Assembly (NCBI RefSeq): GCF_020520425.1
Contig: NC_079492.1
Coordinates: 104,443,157 to 104,507,156, forward strand
Direction: 5' to 3'
DNA: 64,000 nt
Origin: Spinacia oleracea
Lineage: Eukaryota > Streptophyta > Magnoliopsida > Caryophyllales > Amaranthaceae
Shown: in pieces, positions 50,117-61,585 of the stretch
Layout: each line of letters starts with the position of its first letter
Position numbering within the stretch: the first letter of the stretch is position 1
Notes under the pieces: model-generated
Databases searched by the model: none
What the model was told of the DNA's origin: nothing
What the model saw: only the letters and a program-made list of their open reading frames with translations
Translations under genes and position numbers: made by a program

Positions 50117-50527
50117 TTAATTATTTATTATTAAATACATCATATTCTTGAAATTTTTCAAATCATTTTCTACTACACAAACAACGCCTTCTTTGAGTCC
50201 CCTATTATACCCTCACAAGTTCTCTCATATTTAGAACAAATTTAGTGGACCTACACAGATCCCACTAAACATTTTACATGGACATTCTATCTCATTTCTA
50301 TTACCTAATTGAGAGATAGAGCGACTTCAACATTGCAGTTTTGTCTAATATTTTCTTTGTATACAAACTCATCTTTTAATATCTCAATTTAAAATCACAA
50401 TTCGGTCTTGACACCTTAGTAAAATTAAACTCTTAATCTTTTCCACATATCAAACCCGATCTTCTTGTGAATATCCATGACCATACAAATTCAATATTAT
50501 GAGTACAAATGACGTTGAGACGTCAAC

Positions 50528-50755
50528 GTTGTTATATAAGCCCTTGATTTTGACAATGAAAATTGGATGGAGTTTATCTACTATCGTACGTGGAATTTCA
50601 ACCGCAACGAATAACTAACAACAACACACACTAATAATATTTCTTCGAAATTTATACATATTTAGAATTACTAGGTAATATGTCTAACACCTCTGCTAAG
50701 ATTATGTATGAATTGGGTGTTTTTTCTATACCATTCTATGTTATACTCACTAATT
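50528..50755. repeat. Diverged direct repeat, copy 2
   Basis: This copy is similar to 48588-48805 (TTGTTATATAAGCCCTTGAT, AATTTCAACCGCAACGAATA, TTTTTCTATACCATTC). The two copies lie 1.94 kb apart, on either side of the element at 49136-50116. Confidence 0.7.
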
Positions 50756-50759
50756 AGTC

Positions 50760-51374
50760 TAATTTTAATTAAATTTTAACTTTTATTTTCTTTTCAAAAA
50801 TTAATCCTTATCTTTCTGCTTAACTTTCTTATCCCTCCCCCATGGCTCCCACCTTAACATATGGAGTACGTCATTTCGTTAGCCACCGTAACCAACGCAC
50901 CACACGACGCACCATCAACATCACTTTCATGTTATTTTTAGCACCAACAAAAAAATAAAATTAAACGAGAAATTGAAAGTATTAATCCTGAATTCCATCA
51001 GAATGGTCGTTTAATATGAATTACTCTAACAAGAGTAAATTATAATGGTTTGTGGCCATGATATTACATTTGGTTACAAGCTAATCAAATATCACATTAG
51101 GAGGAAGACCGGATGAGTAATGAAAATTAAGGACCCAAGAAAAAAAAGGAATTATGAAAATTACAAATTAATTGTTTAATGGTTTATGGACTGGTCTATC
51201 GTGAAAGAAGGTGCGCAAAATTAAATTGGAGGTGTGCGCATATCACTTACCCCAAACCACCAACCAAAAAACCTAGAACCACAACCACCTACCAGCTTGA
51301 TTAACCTTCCCATACCCATCATCAACATTCATCGGGGATTGCATTTAACCCGGAAACCCAAAAATATGACCACA
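50760..51374. other. AT-rich intergenic DNA, nothing recognised
   Basis: No gene is seen. The short plus frame at 51234-51449 reads across the LTR boundary at 51380 and is a chance ORF. Confidence 0.5.
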
Positions 51375-51379
51375 CATCT

Positions 51380-52609
51380 TGTTGACCCTACAGTTTTGAT
51401 GATGACAAAGCAAACTCCTGACTATTGGTTAAGTTATGTTGCAAATTAGGTCCCGAGATCCTTTGAAGGATAATGCTAAGTTAGGGAGATCATGAGTTGG
51501 ATAAACTAAGTAAAGTGGAATATATGCAAATCATTTGATCCATGTTAGACACTAAGTTGAAGAATTAATCGTTTGGCAAGTTTAGAAAGGTGAGATCCTT
51601 AGGCGAGTTCCTGAGGCGAGATCCTCATTTATTATGTGGATCCTCGATGTTCCAAAGAAGGAACAAATAGTGAAGACTTCGAGTGAAGCTTCCTAAAGGT
51701 GCAAGCATGAAGACTATAACATATGAGATTATATTTAGGATTTATGTAAGTATTTAATATTGTTTATACGTAGTTTGGAACGAAAGGAACATAAGTATTT
51801 TGGTACGTTTTTAATTAAAAATATTAATTGTAAATATAAAAAAAATTAATAAGAAAAATCTTTGGAAATTAATAAAATGATTATAATAAATATAAACATA
51901 GGATTCTAATTTGTATTTTCCTTGTTTTGCAAGAAAAAAGATTTTCTCATGATCCTTAAAACTCTCCCCAGTATTTTCCAATTAAACGTGCAAGTAGTGT
52001 TGAAATTGGTCTCTCCTGTTTCTCTCCAACTATGCCCAAGTTATTGAGCAGTAACAATTAGTGGGAGTTGAGGGAAACATGGGTAAACAAACCTGGGTAA
52101 AACTCCTCTATATAAGGAAAAGAGTTTTCACTATTTCAAACACACAAATGATCTTTGCAAATAATATTCTAAAAGAGCTTAAACGTTTTAATAAAGTCAG
52201 TTTACAAAAAGATTGTTTCTTGAGTTCCTTATTTCTATAAGCTTTATTACGTACTAGAGTTTATTATCAAAATTGTATTTTGGGTTTAAGGGTTGAGTGA
52301 TCCTTGAGTGAATTAGAGTTAAGTCAGAGAGAGAAAGAGTGGGAAATAGGAGCACAACAATTAACGGGGATTTCTGTGAGGAACTCGAGTTAAAGAGTGT
52401 ATTTGTAATAGAGGTACGTATTGCCTTAATACAAAAGAGTTGTGAGGTTTCCTTCTTGATTAGTGTCAAGGAAGGTTCCTCAGTTTCATATCTTTCTTTG
52501 TTATTGATCACTGTTTCTATATTGTTTAAATTCCACGAGAAACTTACCCAAGTTCCCAAGAAACAATTCACCCCCCCCCCCCTTGTCAAGTGTTCATACT
52601 ACACTATCA
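51380..52609 (+). repeat. 5' LTR of the SIRE-type element
   Basis: The LTR begins TGTTGACCCTACAGTTTTGA, as SIRE-type LTRs do, and ends ACACTATCA before the primer-binding site. Bases 51538-52609 match the right LTR; 51380-51537 have no counterpart there. A C-run (52571-52582) lies near the right edge. GGAACTC and TTCCT words are frequent. Confidence 0.75.
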
Positions 52610-52611
52610 GT

Positions 52612-52623
52612 TGGTATCAGAGC
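52612..52623 (+). other. Primer-binding site (initiator methionine tRNA type)
   Basis: TGGTATCAGAGC lies two bases after the LTR, the consensus for plant copia elements. Confidence 0.9.
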
Positions 52624-52675
52624 AGGATCTCACAAAAATACAGGAAACCCTGTTGAGAAAAAGTTCCTGGAAAGT

Positions 52676-53950
52676 ATGAACACTCACGAGAAACTTGAGG
52701 AAGGTTATTCCACTCAAAGACCTCCAATGTTCAACTGAAAATTCTACACCTACTGGAAGAACAAGATGTAGATCTTTATCAAGGTAGAGAATTATCAAGT
52801 ATGGCGAGTCATAGAAGTCGGCGATTTCGAGGTAACAACGACCAATGCTCAAAATGAGGTAGTTCCTAAACCTATCTCTGAATTCGCTAAGGAAGATTTT
52901 GAAAAATATGAAATCAATGCAATGGCTATGAAAATCCTGCATTGCGGCCTTGGACCTCACGAACATAACAAAGTTATGGGGTGCAAGAGCGCAAAGCGGA
53001 TTCGGGACCTCCTTTAAATAACTCATGAAGGAACTAATGAAGATAAACATTCTAAAATTGATTTATTAATGTCTAAATATGAACGTTTCGAAATGAAACT
53101 AAGAGAAACAATCCAGGAAATGTTTACTCGTTTCACTAACATCACTAATCAGCGAGTTTCTCTTGGAAGGATTATTCCCTCTGATGAACAGGTTAGGAAG
53201 ATCCTAAGAAGCATGCCACAGGATGATAGCTGGAGAACCAAGGTCACTGCATTGTTTTAAACAAAGGACTTCACCAAATTCAACATTGAACAATTGGCAG
53301 GATCCTTGATGACTCATGAGTTACATCTAGGAGCAGCTGTTCCTGAGAATCCCAAGAACCGAGGCCTTGCTCTTAAGGCTGAGGAACAGGATGACTCAGA
53401 ACAAGATGAAGAAGAAGCTACCATGTTGGTCAGAAGAATGAAAAGATTTTACAGGAACTCTAAACCTTGAAATCTAAGAGGAAGGAACTCAATGAGAAAA
53501 CCAAGTGGTTCCAAATCTGACCAAGGATATTTCAAGTGCGGTGATCCTGACCATCAAACCAGAGACTGCCCTTAGTGGGAAAATGAGAAAGGGAAAGGAT
53601 CAACCCAAGGAAAGATTCAACAAATCCACCTTTGCCCAACCCAACTTCAAGAAGGCAATGATCACATCATGGGGAGAAGCTATAGACTCGGAAGAAGATG
53701 AGGATCAACCAGAAGAAGAAACAACCAACCTTTGTCTTATGGCAAGGATCGATGGAACAACCCAAGATCCATCAAGTGAAGAAAGTTCCTCTACTCTTCA
53801 ATCTCTGCCTAAAAATAAATTAGTGGAATTATTGATAGAAACTCTAGATAACTTTAAAAATCTTAGCGTAGTAAAGGATCAAAGTGACAAAGCCTTGGAA
53901 ATTAGCAAGGGACACATGACCTACCTTAATAATGTTAGATCTGATGTATA
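52676..53950 (+). pseudogene. SIRE gag relic
   Basis: From ATG 52676 the frame carries a UBN2-type gag (ISEFAKEDFEKYEINAMAMK, then SKIDLLMSKYERFEM and FTRFTNITNQ). It is interrupted by stops at about 52736, 52770, 53017, 53258, 53468 and 53572, with a frame change near 53500. The CCHC knuckle reads YFKCGDPDHQTRDC: its first cysteine has become tyrosine, so zinc binding would fail. An acidic stretch and a Leu-rich coiled segment follow. Most stops look like C-to-T changes of CAA, CAG, CGA or TGG codons. Confidence 0.8.
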
Positions 53951-53966
53951 GGGTAGGTTTTTTGAC

Positions 53967-55308
53967 TTGTTTGATAGGAACACCATTCTTCAAAACTCAT
54001 TTGAACGAGTCAAAAATGAAAACATTCTTCTCAATGTGGAACTCGGTCAATATAAACTGCTTAATTTAAGTCTAGATCCTAGTAAATCCACTGAGAGTAG
54101 CATGGGGGTCTTCAATGTTGATTTAGAAAAATTAAATAGTGATCTCGTCACAGTAAAGGAGCAAAAGGAGAGATTATTCAAGGAACTTGCTTTAGCTAAT
54201 GCTTGGAAACAATCTCCTAGAATCACTCCTAAGTGGATTGAGAAGGCTCAATCTAAAAGAACTGAAGGCCTAGGTTTTTACTATAAAAGGAACATTGGTA
54301 AAAAAAAAATGGTCTGCACAACCAAACCATTGGAACTCATTCATATGGACTTGTGTGGACCAATGCGAATTCAAAGTAGAAGTGGAAAACGTTATGTCTT
54401 GGTTATTGTTGACGATTATTCTCATTTTACTTGGGTTATTTTCTAGCAAGTAAAGATGAAACATTTAATGAATTTGTTGCTTTTGCTAAGAAAATACAGA
54501 GAACCACCGGACGTCAACTAATACATATAAGGTCAGATCATGGAACTGAATTTGAGAATCACAAGTTTGATGAATATTGTAAGGAACAAAGTATGGACGT
54601 ATGGATCATAACTTTTCTGCACCTAGGACTCCACAACAAAATGGAGTTGTTGAAAGGAAAAATAGAACCTTGGAAGACATGGCTAGAACCATGTTAATTT
54701 CCAATTCCTTACCAAGGAACTTCTGAGCATAAGCAGTAAACACAACTTGTTATATTATTAATAGAGTAATGATCAGGGCCATATTAAACAAGACTCCCTA
54801 CGAGCTATTAAAAGGAATCAAACCTAATATCTCTTATTTTAGAGCCTTTGGGTGTAAATATTTTGTTCACAATAATGGAAAGAGGAACTTAGGGAAATTC
54901 GATGAAAGAAGTGATGAGGTCGTGTTCCTAGGATATGCCTTAAATAGTAAAGCTTACAAAGTTTACAATAAGCAGTCGATGTGTGTTGAAGAAAGTGTAC
55001 ATATTATTTTTGATGAATCTAACAATGTTGATGAAATTCAGGAACAAGAAGATTTTGAAATTGGTTTAATTTATTTTACAGATAATGATGAGGAAATCTC
55101 TCCTGGAAGACAACACAATGGAATTACAGATCCACAAACACAAAAAACTGCTACTAACCAAGAAGTTCTTGTACGAAGAAATCCAAGAGTTCCTGATCCC
55201 GAGGAACCAATAGAAGAATCAGAAACTGCTGATCTTGACGAACCTGAAGAAGATCAAGAAACCTCTGATGCAGAGGAACTAATAGAAGTTCCAGTTCACG
55301 TTGAATAA
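53967..55308 (+). pseudogene. SIRE pol relic, integrase part; protease segment absent
   Basis: A Glu/Lys coiled segment (53967-54190) leads through WIEKAQSKRTEGLGF straight into integrase (MVCTTKPLELIHMDLCGPM, VDDYSHFTW, RSDHGTEF). The usual aspartic protease and GAG-pre-integrase zinc finger that should lie between them are missing, so a deletion has occurred near 54285. Frame changes near 54440 and 54610 and a stop at about 54724 further break it. The segment from 54769 is the integrase C-terminal/GKGP-like region with an acidic EEPIEES linker. Confidence 0.8.
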
Positions 55309-55329
55309 AATATCATTCAACAGGAACAA

Positions 55330-55383
55330 GGTACTCAGGGAACAGAAGGAACTCAGGGAATATAAGGAACTCAGGGAATAGAA
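55330..55383 (+). repeat. 18-bp tandem repeat, 3 copies, in the pol linker
   Basis: GGTACTCAGGGAACAGAA, GGAACTCAGGGAATATAA and GGAACTCAGGGAATAGAA stand head to tail. Each encodes a six-residue unit in the linker between integrase and reverse transcriptase. The middle copy contains a stop. Confidence 0.9.
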
Positions 55384-55576
55384 GGAACCGAGGAGGCCTT
55401 AGATGTTCCAATGGCACAATTTCAACCTAAGCCATGGAAACATCAAAGTTCTCACCCAATGGAACTAATCATCAGTGACATTAGGAAAGGAACTCAAACA
55501 AGGTCTCAACTCAGGAACTTCTGTGCTTTTTCATGCGTTCCTCTCCATAATCTAGCCAAGGAACCACACTGAAGCA

Positions 55577-56995
55577 TTGGAAGATACTGATTGGATCGCT
55601 GCTATGCAAGATGAGCTAAATGAGTTCCAAAGGAACAAGGTGTGGCATCTGGAACCCAAACCAAAGAACCAGAAGGTCATAGGTTTGAAATGGGTGTTCA
55701 GGAACAAGCTCGATGAACATGCAACAATCATCAGGAACAAGGAAAGGTTAGTCGTCAAAGGCTACAATCAACAGGAAGGTATTGATTTTGAAGAAACTTT
55801 TTTTCCTGTTGCTACATTAGAAGCTATTCTTATCTTAATTGCTTTTGCGACCTTTACGGGATTTAAGTTGTACCAAATGGACGTCAAATGTGCTTTCTTA
55901 AATGGATTTCTTGAAGAAGACGTCTATGTGGAACAACCTCCCGGTTTTGAAAATCCCGAATTTCCTAACTACATCTATAAGCTTGATAAAGCTCTTTATG
56001 GGTTAAAGTAGGCTCCTAGATTATGGTACGAGAGATTATCCAAGTTTCTTTTACAAAATGAATTTAGACGAGGAAGAATTGACAAAACTTTATTTTTAAA
56101 ATCAAAAGGATCTGACTTATTAATTGTACAAATTTATGTTGATGATATATTATTTGGTGCAACTAACGAAAATTTGTGCAAAGATTTTGCAAATCTAATG
56201 AGCAGTGAATTCGAAATGAGCATGATGGGGGAACTCAATGTCTTTCTTGGTTTGCAAATCAAACAAACTAAGGAAGGAATTATGATCCATCAACAAAAAT
56301 ATGTGAAGGAACTCCTCAAAAAGTACGAGCTAGATTTAGCAAAGACAAATCACACTCCCATGGGAACAACCACGAGACTAGATGAGGATCCTAAGCACAA
56401 AAGTGTGAATCAAAGAAAGTACAGAGGAATGATTGGATCATTGCTATACCTAACTGCAAGCAGACCTGACATATCATTCAGTGTAGCAGGTTTATGTGCA
56501 AGATTTCAATCAAATCCAAAGGAGTCCCACATGACTGCGAAGAGGATATTTAGATATCTCAAAGGAACAGACGATCTATGTCAGTTTTATCCTATAAGTA
56601 GAACTTTCGATCTAAAGGGGTATGCAGATGCAGATTATGCTGGTGATTTAGTAAATCGTAAAAGCACATTAGATATGGTTTAATTCCTAGGATCTTGCAT
56701 GGTTTCTTGGGGTTCCAAGAAACAAAATATCGTTGCCTTATCCACATCTGAAGCAGAGTACGTAGCTGCTGCTGCATGTTGCTCTCAAATACTGTGGATA
56801 AAGCAACAGTTAAGAGATTTCGGGTTAAGCATATCCACATTAGGCATCAATTTCTCAAGGATAATGTTGAAAAAGGTTTAATTAAGTTGGACTTTTGTCA
56901 AACTGATAATCAAATTGCAGATGTTCTGACTAAACCTTTAAGTAGAGAGAAGCACGAGAAAATGAGATTAGAACTCGGGATGATCATGCTGAGAT
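55577..56995 (+). pseudogene. SIRE reverse transcriptase and RNase H relic
   Basis: Reverse transcriptase (KVWHLEPKPKNQKVIGLKWV, YQMDVKCAFLNGFLEEDVYV, then YVDDILFGATN at about 56136-56170) and RNase H (KGYADADYAGD, STSEAEYVAAAACC, then DVLTKPLSREKHE) are well preserved. Stops interrupt at 56009 (GLK*APR, from CAG) and about 56681 (V*FLGS, from CAA), and a frame change occurs near 56820-56870. The lineage-typical catalytic acids are still present. It is not translatable as a whole. Confidence 0.85.
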
Positions 56996-57514
56996 AAGTA
57001 AGCAAGAAGTTCCTCTAAAGGTATTACTTTTATAGATTTATGCATAACTACTATATACCTTTATAAATTCATATGCGTAAGCATAGCTGAAATTTACCAT
57101 TGTTAAGGATCAACCGAAAAAATATAGAATTAAAATATAAATTTAATAAGTCACTAATACTAGATACGTAATTAAAGTAGTTCCACTAAAATAGGAGGAT
57201 CATGGATATATTTTTTCTTCTGTTACAAATTTTATTTTTATGCTCATCCTTTGTTTTTCTCTATCCATACATATTACTATTATTTATTTTCTTTTATAAA
57301 TATATCCAACTTTTTTTATTTTAGCCCATCAAATTTTATCTTTTCCAAATATTAAAAGCTAATGGATCACACACTTATGGATCTCTCATACCCAAGTCCA
57401 CCACAAATTTAAAACTCACGACATATTCCAAAGGAACAAGCTCTCATCCTCTACACCCCTCCTCTCCATCTTCCTTCATCTTCCCCAAATTCTTCATCAG
57501 TGGTGAAAACAAGC

Positions 57515-59420
57515 ATGAATAAGAATCTGAAAAGAAAGAGAAAATCTACATCACCCATTCCCATGGAAATCTCACCTATTCAAACACCAGAAACCCTAAA
57601 AAAAAGCCCCAAAATAAAATACCAACCACCATCACCGGCGGCACTACTCGGTCAGCCGTGACCGCCGGTCTCGTCCCCTCTGCCCCAACGACTGGTCTCG
57701 ACCCGACCGTTCATTCGAGCCTAACCTTACCGCCCTTAGCCTCACCGACCACCCAGATTCACCCCACGAAGAAACGCGGGCCACCAACTACGGCGACCCA
57801 TGTCCCTTCGTTGGTGGTTGTCGCTCCCTCTAACCCATCCGCGAAGACAGACTCTAACCGACCCGCGGCGCGCACTGCCCGCACAACCTCCACCCTCCAG
57901 CGTCATCCCATCTACCACCCTCCAGCGCCGGTCCACAAACCATCCTCGACCTTCACAGCTTCGAGATGCCCCACCGACCCGCGAAAAGGCAGCGGTGGTC
58001 GGGTGGTGGGGTCCTCAAAATAGCGGGCAATACACGTTCACAGGGGGAAATTACTCCAACCCGGGTTCCTTCGGCAGAGGAAGAAAATTTGGTTAAGGGG
58101 TTTGCAATTAATTAGACTTGGTGTGAAACAAATTTTGAGGAACTCATGGAAATTCTAAAACATCAAGAATGGGTAAGCCTCTTTTGTGTCCATTCTACAA
58201 CCCCAATTTTTCCGGAAGCAATGAATGAATTTCGTGCTAATTTTAGGTGTGTGAATGGTGTGTGCTATAGTAGTGTAAATGGAACTTCGTTTGATTTCAA
58301 TGCCGATTATATGGCGAAGTTGTTGGGTGTGCCAAATGCAGGATATGATTTTTATGTTAAGGGGGCAACTGCACAGATTAAAATTGGTGTTGTAACTAAT
58401 GAGAAACTTGTAGAGGCAATTGGTGGTGATCTTTCACAATGTTCTTTGACTAACCAAAACCTATTCCCAACCCCTATTCAAAAGCTACTTTTTAATCTTG
58501 TTAGAAGAGGGATTGTTCCTCTAACACAAAAGAGAACCTTGGAAAATCTTTATGATGCTTCCCTAATGTATTTCCTTGAACATAAAATTCCAATCAATTT
58601 CCCTGCCTTAATGATCAAACACCTATCCCATTGTGTTCCTTCTGATTATAAAGTTGGATATGCTTCTATGTTGACTTTGGTGTTTCAGAGTTTTTCTGTG
58701 GATTTGCGTGATTATGGAGAATTGCCTCTAACAAGTGCACAAATTGTTCAAAGTGATATATTGAAAAGCATGAAATTAGAAGTGGTGAATGGGAGATTGT
58801 GTTGGTCCTCGGGTAATGTGGAAGAGGATCAAAGTGAGAAGGAAGAAGGAATTGTTAAGGAGAATAAATTAAAGAAGGTTGAAAGGTTAATAAGGCGGTT
58901 CCTAAGGTGTCTCCTAAGGGTGTTCCTAAAGGGAAACGTAGGAGCATTAGGGTTGATACTAGGGCTCCTAAGGTAAACCGTCCTCCGTTGTTTGTTGATA
59001 TAACTTGTGATAATGAGGATGATGATGAGGAGGTAGAAGAATTAAAGGAAGTAGTAGTAATTGAGAAGGAGGAAATGGAACATGCTATACTTGAAAACAT
59101 CTCACCCCCTGTTCCTACACCTAAGGTGGATATCCCTGTTCCTCCACCAAGGTTTATCCTGGTTCCTCCTGCTCCAACTGTTCCTTCAACCTTTACTGGT
59201 TTTGGTGGATTTACAGCTTTTGGTTCCTCGAGTTCCTTAGGATCCCACGATCACACCAAGGAGGATCTCAAGGAACAAGTGATATAATTGAGAAAGGAGA
59301 TGGATCGAATGGTGCTTCTTCAGGAAACTACAAATGTTAGGGTGCTTCAATTGCAGGAATAAGTGAATGCTTTAATGTCTGGGGTTCAGAATATGGTTTC
59401 AAGTCTTCCACATACTTGAA
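57515..59420 (+). pseudogene. Env-like region of the SIRE element (putative plant transposon protein domain)
   Basis: SIRE elements carry an extra ORF downstream of pol, named env-like by position; no envelope function is shown. Here it opens at ATG 57515 (MNKNLKRKRKSTSPIP). It passes through a GC-rich Pro/Thr/Ser/Ala stretch (57660-58020) in another frame, then a conserved domain at 58146-58850 (CVNGVCYSSVNGTSFDFNA, YMAKLLGVPNAG, NLVRRGIVPLTQ, IKHLSHCVPSDYK). An acidic/Lys segment follows, with a frame change at about 58890, then a Pro-rich tail and a coiled-coil end (59290-59400) after another stop. Cellular role unknown. Confidence 0.7.
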
Positions 59421-59770
59421 GATCTTGTAGCCAAACTTAAACGTTCTTCCTACCCAATCTATCTTCCTTGATCCTATCTATTTGTGTTACATTATGCTTT
59501 TGATTTGACGGAACTTTTTCTTTTGCTTTTTATTTCTTTTTGGTAGGTAACCCTCTGTTGGGAAACATTACGACTTTTATTTCTTTTATTTAAGTGAAAC
59601 TCCTAAAAGATCGTATCTCTAAAACTTGGCTTGTTAATTATTATGTTTTATATTCAAGTTTAGTACGTTAACACTTACCTTTGAGGCTAACTTAGCTTGC
59701 CAACCGTTGATCGGAGGGCGCTATAAATATTATATATTAGTCTTGTGTTTTTCTACTTTTTGTTAATGCC

Positions 59771-59780
59771 AATAGGGGGA
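59771..59780 (+). other. Polypurine tract of the SIRE element
   Basis: AATAGGGGGA is the tract SIRE-type elements use as plus-strand primer. The right LTR should start just after it, but 59781-59911 does not match the start of the left LTR. Confidence 0.75.
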
Positions 59781-59911
59781 AATTAATGCAAACACTCTCA
59801 ATTGATCACTTGAGTCCATGTCTCACTACTCTCTTCTTGATGTAAGTTAAAATTTTTGTTCTGTCTATTTTGTTTTCCATAATTAATTTTTTTTCGATTG
59901 TTTAATGTTTT

Positions 59912-60995
59912 ATCCATGTTAGACACTAAGTTGAAGAATTAATCATTTGGCAAGTTTAGAAAGGCGAGTTCCTTAGGCGAGTTCCTGAAGCGAGATCCTC
60001 ATTTATTATGTGGATCCTCGATGTTCCAGAGAAGGAACCAATTGTGAAGACTTCGAGTGAAGCTTTCTAAACATGCAAGCATGAAGACTATAACATATGA
60101 GATTATGTGTAGGATTTATGTAAGTATTTAATATTGTTTATACGTAGTTTGGAAAGAAAGGAACATAAGTATTTTGGTGCGTTTTTAATTGAAATTATTA
60201 ACTGTAAATATAAAAGAGTTTTAATCAGAAAATCTGTGAAAATAAATAAAATGATTTTAATAAATATAAACATAGGATTCTAATTTATATTTTCCTTGTT
60301 TTCCAAGAAAAAGATTTTCCCATGATCCTTAAAACTCTCCCCAGTATGTTCCAATTAAACGTGCAAGTAGTGTTGGAATTGATCTCCCATGTTTCTCTCC
60401 AACTATGCCCAAGTTATTGAGCAATAACAGTTAGTGGGAGTTGAGGAAAACATGGGTAACCAACCCTAGGTAAAAATCCTCTATAAAAGGAAAAGAGTTT
60501 TCACTATTTCAAACACACAACTGATCTTTGCAAATAATATTCTAAAAGAGCTTAAACGTTTTAATAAAGTCAGTTTACAAAAAGAGTGTTCATTGAGTTC
60601 CTTATCGCTATAAGCTTTATTACGTACTAGAGTTTATTATGAAAATTGTATTTTGGGTTTAAGGGTTGAGTGATCCTTGAGTGACTTAGAGTTAAGTCAG
60701 AGAGAAAAAGAGTGAGAAAGAGGAGCACAACAATCAACGGGGTTCCTGTGAGGAACTCGTGTTCAAGAGGAACTCGAGTTAAAGAGTTTATTTGTAGTAT
60801 AGGTATTGCATTAATACAAAAGAGTTGTGAGGTTTCCTTCTTGATTAGTGTCAAGGAAGGTTCCTCAGTTTCATATCTTTCTTTGTTATTGATCATTATT
60901 TCTGTATTGTTTAAATTCCACGAGAAACTTACCCAAGTTCCCAAGAAACTATTCACCCCCCCCCCCTCTTGTCAAGTGTTCCTACTGAACTATCA
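59912..60995 (+). repeat. 3' LTR of the SIRE-type element, 5' part missing
   Basis: This LTR is homologous to 51538-52609. It differs by many substitutions and a roughly 30-base insertion near 60750 that adds a second GAGGAACTCG unit. It has a C-run at 60957-60966. The first 158 bases of the left LTR are not represented here. Confidence 0.85.
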
Positions 60996-61000
60996 CATAT

Positions 61001-61560
61001 GCAGGGCTCCAACAAACGTACTCAAATCCTCGTCACCTTTAAAATCACAGTAAGAAAGACCCAATCAAAGGCGGTAGAGCGAGTGGGTGCGTCATGACGC
61101 ACCCGAAGAATCCCCGGGGAGCCGAATTCCAAGGATCAGAGCGAGAGAAAGAAGGGAGAATCGGGGAGAGAGAGAACGAGAGCAGAGGAGATAACGATGC
61201 AAAGTATGGAAGAGAGGAGGTGGGAGAAAAGAGGTCTGAAACTGGGCATAGATGAGGCCAGGAGAGAGAAGAAGCAGCTGTCGGGATGAAGGATAAAGAG
61301 AGAGCAGAGAACTTTTTAAAATAATTAAAATAAACATAAAAAATTTGGGAGATATTTTTAATAATTATAAATAAATAAAATAATCTAGAATAATTATAGA
61401 GTGACATGTGTCATGTTTAATTTTCTTTTTTAAAAAATTGACCTGCTATTAAGGTTATATGTAACAAGAACTGTTTTGGGAAGATAATCCTCAAAGGTTG
61501 GATTATTCGAAAACGCAAAGGTGAGACTGTTTTTAGAAGGACGGCCAAAGGTTGGCCATT
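61001..61560. other. GA-rich intergenic tract with palindrome
   Basis: Bases 61130-61310 are strongly GA-rich (GAGAGAGA words). A perfect 20-bp palindrome lies at 61085-61104. The minus frames at 61045-61407 and 61092-61337 are Leu/Ser low-complexity readings of the GA tract. An imperfect GGCCAAAGGTTGGCC lies at about 61542. No gene is seen. Confidence 0.55.
61085..61104. promoter_or_regulatory. Perfect 20-bp palindrome with TGACG half-sites
   Basis: GGGTGCGTCATGACGCACCC is its own reverse complement. It contains TGACGCA in both orientations, similar to a TGA-type bZIP site. Its role is inferred only from the motif. Confidence 0.5.
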
Positions 61561-61585
61561 TTGTACAAATTTTCCTAAAAACTTC

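Larger units (their letters stand above)
51380..60995 (+). mobile_element. Decayed SIRE/Maximus-type copia retrotransposon with env-like region (about 9.6 kb)
   Basis: The 5' LTR is 51380-52609 and the 3' LTR about 59912-60995, both ending TGAACTATCA/CACTATCA. The left flank CATCT and the right flank CATAT differ by one base and may be the decayed 5-bp target duplication. A TGGTATCAGAGC primer-binding site follows the left LTR and AATAGGGGGA precedes the right one. Gag, integrase, reverse transcriptase, RNase H and a downstream env-like region identify the SIRE lineage. Coding parts are full of stops, and the protease segment is missing, so it is dead. Confidence 0.85.

Noticed and set aside
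57658-58096. Separate Pro/Thr-rich secreted-protein gene
   Set aside because: No signal peptide or start context, and it lies within the env-like region of the SIRE element; treated as part of that relic.
61045-61407. Leu/Ser-rich minus-strand frames resembling membrane segments
   Set aside because: They read through a GA-rich tract; composition alone explains them.
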